Source: Aquanectria penicillioides
Taxonomy: Eukaryota > Ascomycota > Sordariomycetes > Hypocreales > Nectriaceae
Assembly: GCA_003415625.1 (NCBI GenBank)
Contig: PYIU01000003.1
Span: forward strand, 7,546,053-7,610,052
Reading direction: 5' to 3'
DNA: 64,000 nt
Shown here: in pieces, positions 34,252 to 46,229 of the stretch
Layout: every line of letters begins with the position of its first letter
Position numbering within the stretch: the stretch's first letter is position 1
The notes under the pieces: model-generated
What the model was told of the DNA's origin: nothing
What the model saw: only the letters and a program-made list of their open reading frames with translations
The model's database searches: none
Translations under genes and position numbers: made by a program

Positions 34252-36774
34252 CAGATCTACAAGCGCGATTCAAAAGCGTAGAAAAAGGAAAAAAGGGTTC
34301 GCTCACTAAAAGATCCATCCACGGTGATGGGTTTAAATAAGCCGTCTACCCCGTCAGTAAAGCGGGGTATCGGGAAGCGCGACCATTATTTCCCCACACT
34401 GGTGGCCGGATAGGACTGTGGGGTTTGAAGCTACCCTATATCATACCTACTCAACGAAAGGGGTCACGAAAATTTGTTTCAATATTGCGACATATTCCGA
34501 GGCCTAGGTATATTCTGATTAGTTTTATTTGTAGAGGGAAAAAGACGCCTTGGAGAGGAATAATCTAAGCGTTTTTGTCCATTTGTTTTCTATTTTTATC
34601 TCTGCAAAATAAACCGGATGTTCGGACCCACTGATTGGTGTGATAATTGCCCCAAGCTCTGTGATTGTTCTCGGTTTAGGTTAGCTAATCAGAACAGACA
34701 CCAAATTTATCAATGACAAGGAGGGGCATGATGGTGATAGTGGCACAATTGAAAAAAAAAATGACAATACTATCTATGATCTCCTGTCACGCGCAAGTCA
34801 AACCCCAACAGGGGAAACAAAAGGCCACGGCGCCGCTCGTGGTTTTGTTGTCAGAGCCTTTCAGTAAGAGAGATAGAAGACCAAAGAAATAGTTACCTAT
34901 CGGACCAAGGGTACCACGGCCAGTAGTCCAGTACATACCCATACCATTAGCTTTAAATGCTTTAGCCCTTAGCTCTTGACCACAACACAATCCACAATAT
35001 AATGCAGCTAAAGAATAAAGAGAAAAGAACCACTTTAATACATGATATTCACGCGAGGCAGGAGCAAAGGCCTAAAGAGAGAATTTTCAGCAATCCATTT
35101 TCAGTTGAGTAGAGAGGGAGAGGCGGGTTAGGTCGGGCGGTACTAAGACCTTTCGTACCGAAAGGCATAAGAAAGTCAGAGTTTGCGGTCAAGGCAAGGA
35201 TACAGGTTCCAAATATGGGCATCATCTCATTTCTTACAACCGCTAGCTTTCCTTGGGAAGAGATTGACAGTGGCAATTGGGACAGCATCTTTAGGAATTG
35301 GGACAACAGTTCAGCCGGCTGCACAAACCGGGGAACATTACAGCCGAGTAATGCCGGCAAGGTCACTAGAGGTACCGGAAACTAAATTTGAGCGCCTTAT
35401 CAGAGTGATTATCCATTGGTAGTTTTCCTATGGTGACGTTATCGCAGAGCAATTCCGGCAGTGGCAGTGGAGCACATTTTCGAAGGTGAATTCCCCGGTC
35501 ACTTTTTATTCAATGGATGCACAAGGGTCCGGTCGACAAGCAGAACTTTAGATCGATAGAAGAGGGAAACCGTAAAAAAAGCCCACCAAAGCCAACCATA
35601 TGAGACAATGTTGAATACTATGACGGCGACACAGACATGCCGAAGCAGGAAAATTGCTTTCTTGTGAGCTCTTCTCGTGTTCTGGATCAAATTGCCATTC
35701 TCTGACCCACTCCTCACTCTCAGTGACCGGGGAAATTTTCCGGGGCTGGCCTCCTTTTTGCGGGGGAACGGCTGAGCAAACGCCTCTTTTTACCTTCCAG
35801 CCTAACAAAACAAGACTTTCACCATCCTCAATCCCGAAGAGACCAGGGGCATTAGTGACCCCTCCCTATTGGGGAGCAGATGACGCGTTGCGTCATGTTG
35901 TACTGTGCCGTGTTATGTCATGCTCAAATTGCATCCTGGCAGTTGGCTAGCCTCCGGACCTCGTGACTAAAACTAGGGGAAAAAAACACGGCCTCTATGG
36001 TTCGAAATGCGGGGCGGTGAAACAGACACGGTACAGGGCTATTGCTGTACTTGCGGCTAAATTCTGAGTTTTCGTTCATGTAGTCAAGTCATTAACAGTT
36101 CAGGGAATAGACATAAACATGGTGCGTATGCATTGCTCGAAACGCCCAGCGTTGAGCATCTTGTAAGAATAACTTACCCTAGAGCGAAAGGTCGAGGCAT
36201 GCTACACAGAGGGCCAACATCCACTGGGGAGTACTATCATTGAGTTTGAAACCAACTTCATCTTGGAACAGGCAAGCGGTATGATATGCATATGTCTAGC
36301 AGGTATTCAAGCCGAGTATCAAACATCCCCTAGCAGCAATTGCGCAAGTCAACCCGGCAAGTTCTAGGACGGTGGTAGGTGCACTCTCGGCCCCCCTCCC
36401 CCTCACCTAGTATCTAGGCCAGATTGAAAACAAGCACAACACAGCTAGATGAATGACGCCACCTTCGTTGAAGTTTATCCTCGTCTTGAAAACTTTTCAA
36501 ATTTTCGAGACTCCGCATGAATCATATTGCCTCCCAATGTACCCCCTATGCAGCATGCGCCAACTCCTTGGCAATTACTAAACTAAGACGTAATGGAAAT
36601 CCGCCACAGCGCTCGCACTGGGTACATGGCCACCACCACTTGATCCCGTGGACTGTCACATTCTTACATGGACTGAATCAAGCCCCAGCTTAAATAATAA
36701 TAAATGCTTTCAGCTGTTCTGAAAAATAATCATCGACTGCATGCGTCGCATTCCCCTCACATCTAGAGTCCAAG
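34252..36774. other. 2.5-kb intergenic region with one repeat copy, no gene seen
   Basis: Apart from the repeat at 34808-35170, no frame here has a domain or splices into one (frames at 35183-35422, 35548-35808 and 35654-35950 examined). Base composition is ordinary, so this is not yet the RIP-affected block. Confidence 0.5.
34808..35170 (+). repeat. dispersed direct repeat, copy 2
   Basis: Second copy of the repeat at 31091-31491, same orientation, 3.3 kb further right on the other side of the Zn2Cys6 gene. The region just left starts TGTCACGCGCAAG, a possible LTR-like TG end. Confidence 0.65.
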
Positions 36775-38145
36775 ATGGCTTTGCGTCTTATCAACCTTCC
36801 TCCGGAGATACAGCACTCCATCTACCAGCTGCTCGAGTCGGGCGATTTATGCTCGCTCAGTCTTGTCAGCAGAAGCTCCCGTCTTAATTCTCAATTGGCT
36901 CTATATTCTCGAATTCATTTGAACGCACCTAGGGGGGGTCGTCTCCACATCAAACTATTGTTGCGCACCTTGCTGGCCCGGCCGGAGCTGGCTCAATGTG
37001 TCCAGCACGTCTTCCTCCGGGAATGGGGGCATGATATGCCTATGCAATGTTCTATTTCACTCCCACCAAAGGATGAAAATTACGATGCACTCGAGCTTGA
37101 TTCTGGCCTGATTGCTAAAGCCACTGCGTGGGCCTCAAACTTTGGGCCTGCTGGTTGGATCGACAGCCTCAGGCGTCTCGGGTCAGCGGATGACGAGATT
37201 GCATTCTTACTCTCCATTCTCCCAAATTTGAGATCTCTGAGCCTCAAGCTCAATTTCTCGTACGGAACCAAAGTGCTGGGTCAGATGCTCCGAGCTGCCG
37301 TTTGCCAGCCCGAAGATTCGAATTCAGGTCTGCACGGATTCCGGAATCTTCGGCACATCTACATGAGCAACGGGCTTTCAGGTTATCGCAAGCAGAAAAT
37401 AGACGACAATGCGGATATCCTCCCCTTCTTCTATATGCCAGCAATCACTCGTCTTTCAATACCAATTCCAAACCAAACCAACTTTAGTTGGCCAACCGAT
37501 GCACCCAGTCCATCAGCCCTAACTGCGCTGCAGTTGGATCGGATACGAGAGGATCATCTTGAACCCGCTCTTTCAGTTCATACGAGACTTAGAGAATTGG
37601 TTTGGACTTGCACTTGCGTTGATGGATACGATCACCTTTTATCGAAGAGACAGATCAACCTGAGTAAACTTGGCGCTGCCATTTCCTGTCTGCGCGACAC
37701 ACTCGAAGAACTCCAATGTGTCGTCAAGATACCAGTATTATCAAGATCATATCACGCACCACGACTGACCCTGCAAGGATCATTAAATGGCTTCAACAAC
37801 ATGACCCGCTTGAAAAAACTCTCTATCCCGTGGGTATTTGTGATGGGACTCTCTCCAATGTCTCCTAAAGCAATGGCCCATGCTTTACCCAGCAGCCTCG
37901 AGTATATTCGGTTCACAGACGACTTAATAGTCTGTGGTGACTTCGCGTGGAACCCGCATTCAATCTATTTAGTGTTGAAATCTTGGGTAGAGAGTGATAT
38001 GGCATATTTTCCTGCATTGCACACTATTGAGATTGCTATTTCTAGTAGCTTGTCTTATTTAGATAAAAGCTGGCATTATTGCCTTAAATGTCTTAGACCA
38101 AAAGTTTCTATTACCTTTTTTATAGTAAGCACTATAGGCGCTTAA
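36775..38145 (+). CDS. F-box-like protein at the edge of the RIP-affected block
   Basis: Single exon, 456 residues. The N-terminus (INLPPEIQHSIYQLLESGDL...VSRSSRLN) is F-box-like; the remainder has leucine-rich LRSLSLKLNF-type strands. Such proteins link targets to SCF ubiquitin ligases. ATG 36775 is the first in frame after stops. The last 35 or so codons become strongly AT-rich (from about 38030) and the stop lies directly at the boundary of the mutated repeat block, so the C-terminus may have been altered or the gene truncated by that block. No relation to the metabolite cluster is evident. Confidence 0.75.
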   Translation: MALRLINLPPEIQHSIYQLLESGDLCSLSLVSRSSRLNSQLALYSRIHLNAPRGGRLHIKLLLRTLLARPELAQCVQHVFLREWGHDMPMQCSISLPPKDENYDALELDSGLIAKATAWASNFGPAGWIDSLRRLGSADDEIAFLLSILPNLRSLSLKLNFSYGTKVLGQMLRAAVCQPEDSNSGLHGFRNLRHIYMSNGLSGYRKQKIDDNADILPFFYMPAITRLSIPIPNQTNFSWPTDAPSPSALTALQLDRIREDHLEPALSVHTRLRELVWTCTCVDGYDHLLSKRQINLSKLGAAISCLRDTLEELQCVVKIPVLSRSYHAPRLTLQGSLNGFNNMTRLKKLSIPWVFVMGLSPMSPKAMAHALPSSLEYIRFTDDLIVCGDFAWNPHSIYLVLKSWVESDMAYFPALHTIEIAISSSLSYLDKSWHYCLKCLRPKVSITFFIVSTIGA

Positions 38146-39434
38146 GTTAAATAAAAAAAAATTTATAATAAAACTATTACAATTCATTTATTCCATTATA
38201 AGTGGTGTTAAAAGTAACAGTCTTAACAATAGAACCATTATATTACTTATCTTACGGTTATACTAAAAGGTATAGATACAGGCTCTACAGTTACATTAGA
38301 ATCGATAGCTTAGCTGTAGGAAATAATTGATTGTATATTAAACTCTACTTAACTTATATCTTAAGACTACTATAATAATAGGTTCTAAGGTATAAATGTA
38401 CTTATAGATTATTAACCTTTACTTAAGAGATATAGAGGCTGACTATTTAAGAGTACTATCTATTATATAATCTATATATATAATAAAAACTTAAGATTTA
38501 AATTATAATAAATATAATAAAGTTATATAAATAAGTGCAGTTAAATAGGCCAATAAAGTATTAATCTTTTAATAATAAAATTAAAGCTTAAAGAGCTTTA
38601 GTTTTAAATGCCTTATTGTATTTTAGTAGTAAAAAGGGATATTAATTAAAATATATACTTTATTAAATTAAGGTTTAAGGTAGTATATATTAAATCTAAG
38701 GTATTGTATATATAGGGAAATATTAGTATATACTTTAGATTATAGAAATAAAGCTTAAAATAATTGAATAAAAGTTATATAAATATACTATAGCTCTATT
38801 AGATTTAATGCAGCTTAATCTCTCTTTTAGAGCTTAAGTAATAAAGTAAGGCTAAGGAGAAAGAGAAGAATATATACAATTATATAACTAGTTTAGTTTA
38901 ATAATTAAAAGTTTTAAAGGTATATTTATTAGTATAGCTATAACTATTTAATTAAGCTCTAAAAGCAAGAAATAAACTTTATATTTTAATTTTAAACTAA
39001 ATATATAAGATAACTATAAAGATCTATATTTTTAATAACTTAAATAATTAAAAGACCTTTAAATAAAGCTATAAAGTAAAAATTATAGTAAAATAAATTA
39101 AAAAGCTTAAAATTCTTAAGGACCCTTTTTAATTTAAGACTATTTAAATTTTTAAGCCTATAATGCCTATTTCTATAAAATACTATATAAAAGAAAGAAT
39201 TAAAGCTAAAAGCTTAACAATAAAGCTTATTTAATTAAAATAATAAATAACTATAATAATAGAGTTACTTCCTAAAGATTAAAAACTGCTAAAATATAAG
39301 CTTTTAATATTTTACTATAATTAAGAAAAATATATAATTAAAATAAATAAAATCTATAATATTTTTAATTAAATAATAGAGAAAATAAGCATTTATTATA
39401 TTTAAATATATTTACTTATAATAAATAAGGGTAA

Positions 39435-39817
39435 TATATTAGTGGATAGAAATACTAGCTAAAATATATACCCTACCCAAAAGGGTATAGAGTAAGCAGG
39501 TTTAATTAAAGATTAAATAGCCTTTTTAAATAGCTATAAATAACTTAAAAGAGTATTAAAGCATTTAATTAAATACTTTAAAGTATTCCTTAAAGAAAAG
39601 AAAGGAAAAATATTAGGCAAAAAGTTATAAATAAAGTAATATTATAAAGGGCTGCATTAGGACTTTAATAGAGTCTAAATGCAAGGAATTTAAAATTTTA
39701 AAAATAAAAATTAATTAAAGAAAACTGCCTATTTATTTTCTATATCTTTAAAGTCTCTTTTATTTTTTTAATTAACTTAATAATAGATTAATCTATATTA
39801 CTTTAGATCTTAATTTA
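39435..39817 (-). repeat. 383-bp LTR copy C1 (minus orientation)
   Basis: Same length and content as the copies at 41560, 46754 and 53979 but inverted. It contains the CTACCCAAAAGGGTATAG block and the AAACTGCCTATTTATTTTC block. In its own orientation it is preceded by a purine-rich tract (TTAAAAAGGAA), the place of a polypurine tract, so it looks like a 3' LTR of a minus-strand element. Confidence 0.75.
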
Positions 39818-41384
39818 TTCCTTTTTAATGCCTTAATGCTTATCCTTAAGTAGACTAAAGGCATAATATAAAAGAAAAACTTTAAGCTTAATCTATTTAA
39901 ATATAAGGAAAATCTTAAAGAAAGCATTTAATTAAATGCTTTATATCTATAATCTATTATTTAAATATACTATTATTTCCCTTTATAATTTATTTATTAG
40001 TTCCTTTATATTGTAATATAAGCATTATAGAGGGTATAGGGCTAAAGTCTAGTTTTATAACTATTAAAGATATAAGCTCTTTTATAAGGAAAATAGCCTT
40101 AACCCTTCCTTTAAAGGAGAGAAGAGATAGAGATAAATTAAATACAATAAAACTACTATATACAATAACCCTATCTATTAATATTAATTAGTATTACTAT
40201 TAGGTAATATAAAACAATAAGCTAAAAGAGACTTATTTAATATACTTTAAGTATAAAGCTAAATGCTATAATATATAATTTAGTAAAAAGACAATCTATA
40301 AGCTATCTATACTATTTACTTAAATATATACTAAAGGAGTTTTAATTAACCCTTTAAAGCATGCTCTATTGTATACTATAATATATAATATTTCCTTATA
40401 ATATACTAATAGAACCTTATAATACTACTAAATGTATTAAATAATAAGCAATATATAATATATAGTATTGTATTTATATAGAAAATAAATAGAAATAATA
40501 GAATTTAACTAATAATTAAAAAGAGAATTAAATTCCTTAAATTAGTTAATATAGCTAGAATAAAAGTGGATCTATTTAATTAAGTAAATATCTACTATTT
40601 ACTTAAGAAAAAACTAAAAAAACTATAAAGATAGAATATAATATATATACCTTAAGATATATTTTTAATTATAAGGTAAAGGTAACTCTTTTAAAGGAAG
40701 AATAATTAAAAGACTTTAAAAAGAACTTTTAAAACTAAAATGCTAATAACTTTACTTAATTAAAGATATTTATATAAAGAAGCCTAAGAAATATATTATA
40801 CTATAAAAGGATCTATATAGAAAAGAAGAATATAAAGATTAATATTATCTTTATTAAACTCTTAAAAGTAAAGAAGCTTTTAATCTAAAATAAGGATATA
40901 TTATATAAATTTAAGGTATACCCTAAAATAAAAGTATATTAGCAATAATAAAAGCTCTTTACTATTTAAAAGATAATATTCTAAATAATATTAACCCTAA
41001 TACTATAGAACTCTATATTTAATAATAATAATAAAAGGGAATATAGTAGTAAAGAGAAAGAAATAGAGTCTAAAAATAAAAAATTAATTTAAAAAATGTC
41101 CTTTAAAAAAGGCAAGGGAATAAGCAATATAAGTATAACTATCTTAATAAAATAAATAACTCTTTCTTTTAAAATAAGCATATAGAATAATATTAATAAT
41201 ACTATATTATATTAAATAATCCCTTAATAATAAAATGGATAGATTTATAATTTATAGTATTAAGATTATAGGGGCTAAATTAGTATTTAGCTATTAGGTT
41301 AAAGTTAAAAATTAAAAAGAAGAAAGAAAGAAAAAAAAAAAAAGAAAAAAGATTAAAAGAGAAAAAAAGCAAAAGTAAAAATAA

Positions 41385-41468
<84 letters not shown>
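41385..41468. repeat. (AAT)n microsatellite
   Basis: About 28 uninterrupted AAT units, preceded by an A/G-rich stretch (41321-41384). It lies about 90 bp before LTR copy C2. Confidence 0.95.
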
Positions 41469-41469
<1 letters not shown>

Positions 41470-41559
41470 GTAATTATTATAATTAATCTATTTATTTATC
41501 TATTTATTTATCTTTTTTTATTAAACTTAAATCTTTTTTAGCTCCTTTTTTAAGGTTAG

Positions 41560-41942
41560 TAAGTTAAGGTCTAAGGTAATATAGATCAATCTATTATTAA
41601 GTTAATTAAAAAAATAAAAGGGACCTTAAAGATATAGGAAATAAACAGGCAGTTTTCTTTAATTAATTTTTATTTTTAAAATTCTAAATTCTTTGCATTT
41701 AGACCCTATTAAAGTCTTAATGCAGCCCCTTATAATATTACTTTATTTATAACTTTCTGCTCTATTTTCTTTCTTTCTTTTCTTTAAGGGACACTCTAAA
41801 GCATTTAATTAAATGCTTTAATATTCTTTTAAGTTATTTGCAGCTACTTAAAAAGGCTATTTAGTCTTTAATTAAACTTGCTTACTCTATACCCTTTTGG
41901 GTAGGGTATATATTTTAGCTAATATCCCTATTTATTAATACA
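41560..41942 (+). repeat. 383-bp LTR copy C2
   Basis: Starts TAAGTTAAGG (a mutated TG end) and ends TTATTAATACA. Contains GGGACCTTAAAGATATAGG and CCCTTTTGGGTAGGG. It may be the 5' LTR of the gag-pol relic to its right; no matching 4-bp target duplication is visible around it alone. Confidence 0.75.
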
Positions 41943-43872
41943 TTTAAAGATTATAGTAGGGAAAAGCCTTTAAATTATTTAAAAAGACACTAAAGTATTT
42001 AATTAAACTCTTTAGTAATACTTTTAAGCTATTATTAAGAACCTAAAGAAGTAATAGACAATTAATTATAAAGATTTAGGAATTCCTAAATACTAAAAAA
42101 CTTATTACTTTTATAAAAACAAAAGGCATTAAAATTAAAAATAATACTAAAGGTAAGTAAAGATATTAATATAAGTTTGCATTTTAAAAAAAAGAAAACC
42201 TATTACTATAGTTAGGGTAGATATATAGAAAAATTTAATAACTTAATATAATGCTAATATATTAGTATAAAGGTATATAAAGCAAAATAATAGTGTAAAT
42301 AATATGCAAGCATTTAATTAAATACTTCTAAATATTAAAGTATACTTAAAACTACTAAAAGCTTAATTTATAAACTAAAAAAGAAGAAGAAAGAGAAAGA
42401 AGAAAATTACTTAACCCTTAATTAATTATAGGGAATAGAAAATTTTTATTATTCTTACTAGTTTTTAGACTTTAGCTAAAGGGTATATATATATACTTAC
42501 TATTATTTTAATTAGCTACTTTATCTATTATTATTAACTTTAAAAAGCTAGTTTAAATTTATTAAAATAAAGCCTTATTAAATATAATATTACTATTTCT
42601 TTTCTTTACTTTTCTTAATTATTTTAGTATATATTTTAATTTATTTTATTATTTTATTCTTTTATTATATATATATATTATTTTATTGCAATTTATAACC
42701 CTAAAAGTTAAATAGTTAGCCTATACTTCTTTATATATATATATTAAAATACTTATTATAGAAATCCTAATAACTATAATTTACTAATGCCCTTAAATAA
42801 GAAAATAAAGGGAATATTTAATTAAATGCAATTAAACCCCTTAAGCCCTATTAAAAGTAAAGGGGGTTAATATAATTAATAATCTTTAACTATCCTTTTT
42901 AAGTTAATTAATACTATTAATACTAATATTCCTAAAGAAAATAAACTAAATATATTAGTTAAAATAATAAAAGTAACTATTATCTTTATTTAATTGCTTA
43001 ATATAATTTTTAATAAAAGGAATATTATATATTTCTTTAAATTATATAATGGATTTATAACTAGCTAAAGAGTTATAGAAAGTATAAAAAGCAAAGCTTT
43101 TATATACTATATAACCTTTAAAGTATCTTAAAATATTATAAACTTATTAAAAGGCAATAATTAGGCTGCTATAAAGCAAAACCTCTTAAAAACCTTTAAG
43201 TATTAAAATTTAAATTAATTAAATCTACCTAAAAATAAACTTTAGTAAATAAATATAACTTTAATTTAATCTATAGAGTATAGAGTTATTCTTTAGTAGC
43301 TTATAAAGCATACCTAACTTAATAAAAGAGTAAATCCTATTGGCTAAAAGGCTTTTATAATATAGGCTTAAGCTATCTATAATACTATACTAAAAAATAT
43401 TATTATTAATATCTATTAATAGAAAGGGAAACACTTAAATACCTTAAGAATAATAAAGTATAAAAAGATAATTAGGCTAATTAAGAACTTTTTTAATGCT
43501 AAAAAAGAAATCTAGATCTTTTAGATAGAAAAGAAAGATAATAACTTTAGATATTTTAAGAAAACTAAAAAACCTTTTGCTTATTAAAATTAGCTTTAGC
43601 ATTAAAAGCTTAAGTTCCCTAACCCTATTTAAAGCTTAAAAGGGGAGTTAAGTCTTTTTACTAAAGGAATAGAAAAGCTATAAATTAATATAGCCTAAAA
43701 TATTATAAATAAATTATAAAAATTAAAGAGAATTATATACTAAAAGATTAATTAATTAAAAATAGAATTATTATTATTAATTAAAAATAACCTTAATTAA
43801 ATAGAAGAATCTAATTATATATATTTTTATTATAACTTTTATATTAATGCAAGTTATAATAAGGATCTAAAG

Positions 43873-43914
43873 TGCTTTTATTATATAGAAGTAAGGCATT
43901 TTCTAAACTATTGC
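43873..43914 (+). pseudogene. gag zinc-knuckle relic
   Basis: The frame reads C-F-Y-Y-x4-H-F-L-N-Y-C, a C-x2-C-x4-H-x4-C retroviral-type zinc knuckle whose second cysteine codon has become TAT (TGT-to-TAT, a RIP-type change). It is the gag end of the relic whose pol follows at 46.2-48.9 kb. Confidence 0.55.
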
Positions 43915-46229
43915 TTACTTCTTATAGAAGATAGAAGAAGGGGATTTGCAAACTATAATAGTAATGCTAGCTTTATTTAAATAGGGCAATAGAAACTCTT
44001 ATTACCCTTAAAACTAATATATAAGCTTACTATTAAAGAAAAAGTAAGAAAAATAGTTATTTTATAGATTTTAAAATTCCTTACCTTTAAGATTTATAGC
44101 TAAGCTAAGGTTATAATAGTGGATAAGCTAAATGTATAGAAATAATAGGTTACTAAAAAAGAGAAGCATTTAATTAAAGACTTCTTTAAGTATATTAATT
44201 AACTAAAGTATAGCTTCTTAATGTTTAGTAAAAATACCCTTAAGGAGACCTAAAAATCTAAAGTTAATTATATTTTTATTAATAATTAAGCTATAGAATT
44301 AATTAATAATCCTTTTATTGCTAATATTATATTAAGAATTAATACTATAAAATATATAAAAGTAAAATTAAAAAAAGAATTAGCTAATTAAAAAGAGAAA
44401 AAGGGAACTTAATCTTTTATTTAGGTTATAAATAAAAAACTTATTAAAAATAAAGAGATTGCTAATATTATTTTTAAAGAAAAGAATTAAAATGCTTTTA
44501 ATTAAATACTTAAAGTTATTTAAATAAAAAGATAAGTTTATAAAAAAGTAATAGAATTAAAAGTTTAAATAACTATTAAGGACTTAATTACTTTTAACCC
44601 TTCTTTAGGTAATAATATCTTAAAGATAGTTTTTAATTATATAAAGAGAATAAAAGAAATTAAATAGGTAAAACCTAAACCCTTACTTAAAAAGAAATAG
44701 ATTTAATAAGCTATTAACTTAATTACAATTAATAATCTAAAAGCAATATTCTTAAAGGAGTATTTTAACTATATTGCTAAATAGTATAGTATTAATAGTA
44801 TATTAATTAAAGAGAAATTTAAACTTTATTATATACTATTACCTAAAGAATACTTTATTAAGAATTAAAAAAGTATTAATAAAGTTAATATTAGCTATAT
44901 AATAACTAAAGGGAGAAAAGTTATATTTAATTAAATGCATTTAATAGTCTATATAAATATTTTAAACTAATAGCATTAAAAAACTTTAGCCTAATGCTAA
45001 AAACTACTAAAAATTTAAGTAAAGTTAAGTAATTCTAATAGAATAATTTAAAAAGCTTTAGTGGATTTTAAATTAAAAGAAAATATTATCTTTAATAAAA
45101 TAGTATAAAAATTCAAGCTAAAAGTAAAGCCTATAAAAGCTTCTATTATATTTTACTTTAATAATTAAATTTAAATATATAAAGAAGTAAATATTAAGCT
45201 ATTTCTTAAAAATATTTAAATGCTATAAAGGTTCTATATTGCTTTAAGAAAATATATTTCTATTCCTTTTATTTTAGAAATGCCCTTTATTAAGGCTACT
45301 AAAGTTATATTTAATTATATATTTCTAAAAGAAAAAATGCTTCTTTAATATTAATTTAGCTTAATTAAAATTATTATACTTACTGCTAGAAATATTAAAT
45401 AAAATGCCTTAAGGAGTATAAAGACTACTTAAGGCAACTAAAGATAAGTTCCTAAACTTCTTTTAGATTAATAGAATTATAAAGTCTAAAAGAAAATAAT
45501 AATAAGTATTTAATTAAATAATTAAATAAAATATTAATAAAAGCAATAATTTAATTAATAGTTAGGAATTAATTAAAGGTTAACTATATAAAGGTAATAA
45601 AGGTAAAGAAAAAGCTATAATTAACTATATATTAAAGAGAGAAAGTAGTATTTATTAATATAATATATAAATAAAAAGCTAATAAAATATATTTTAAAGA
45701 TAATATTCTATTAAATAGATCTATCCCTAAAGGGGATCTATATTAAAAGAAGAAAAAATAGAAAAAAGTAAAGAAAGACCTTAAAGAGAAGTTTAAGTAC
45801 TTAAAGCTTTTAATACTTAAGTTCTCTAAAATAGCTAAAGGATTAAGGCTATATAAAGAAAGACTTTAGAAAGTAATTAATTAAATAGAAGGGATCTTTA
45901 TTAATAAAGAAAGAAGTATTCTTTTAGAAATTCTTTATAATAAAGAAATAATATTTACTTAAGATTTTAAGGAGTATAAAAAACTAAACCTTAAAGTAGC
46001 CCCTTTATAGATTATTAAAATAATTAAATATAAAGCCTAATAAATAAAAAATATTTTAATCCTTAAAGGATTAAAAAAAAGGTTATTAAATTATTAAAAA
46101 CTTAAATAAAAAGAGAAATCCTTTAAGAGTTTTATATTACTTATTAAAACCTATATATATTAATAGTAAAAAAAAATAGTAGACTTTATTTAATTAATTT
46201 AGCTAAAAGATATAATATATATATAATAT

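Noticed and set aside
35654..35950. Open frame in the 34-36 kb gap
   Set aside because: Low-complexity proline/threonine translation with nothing recognisable.
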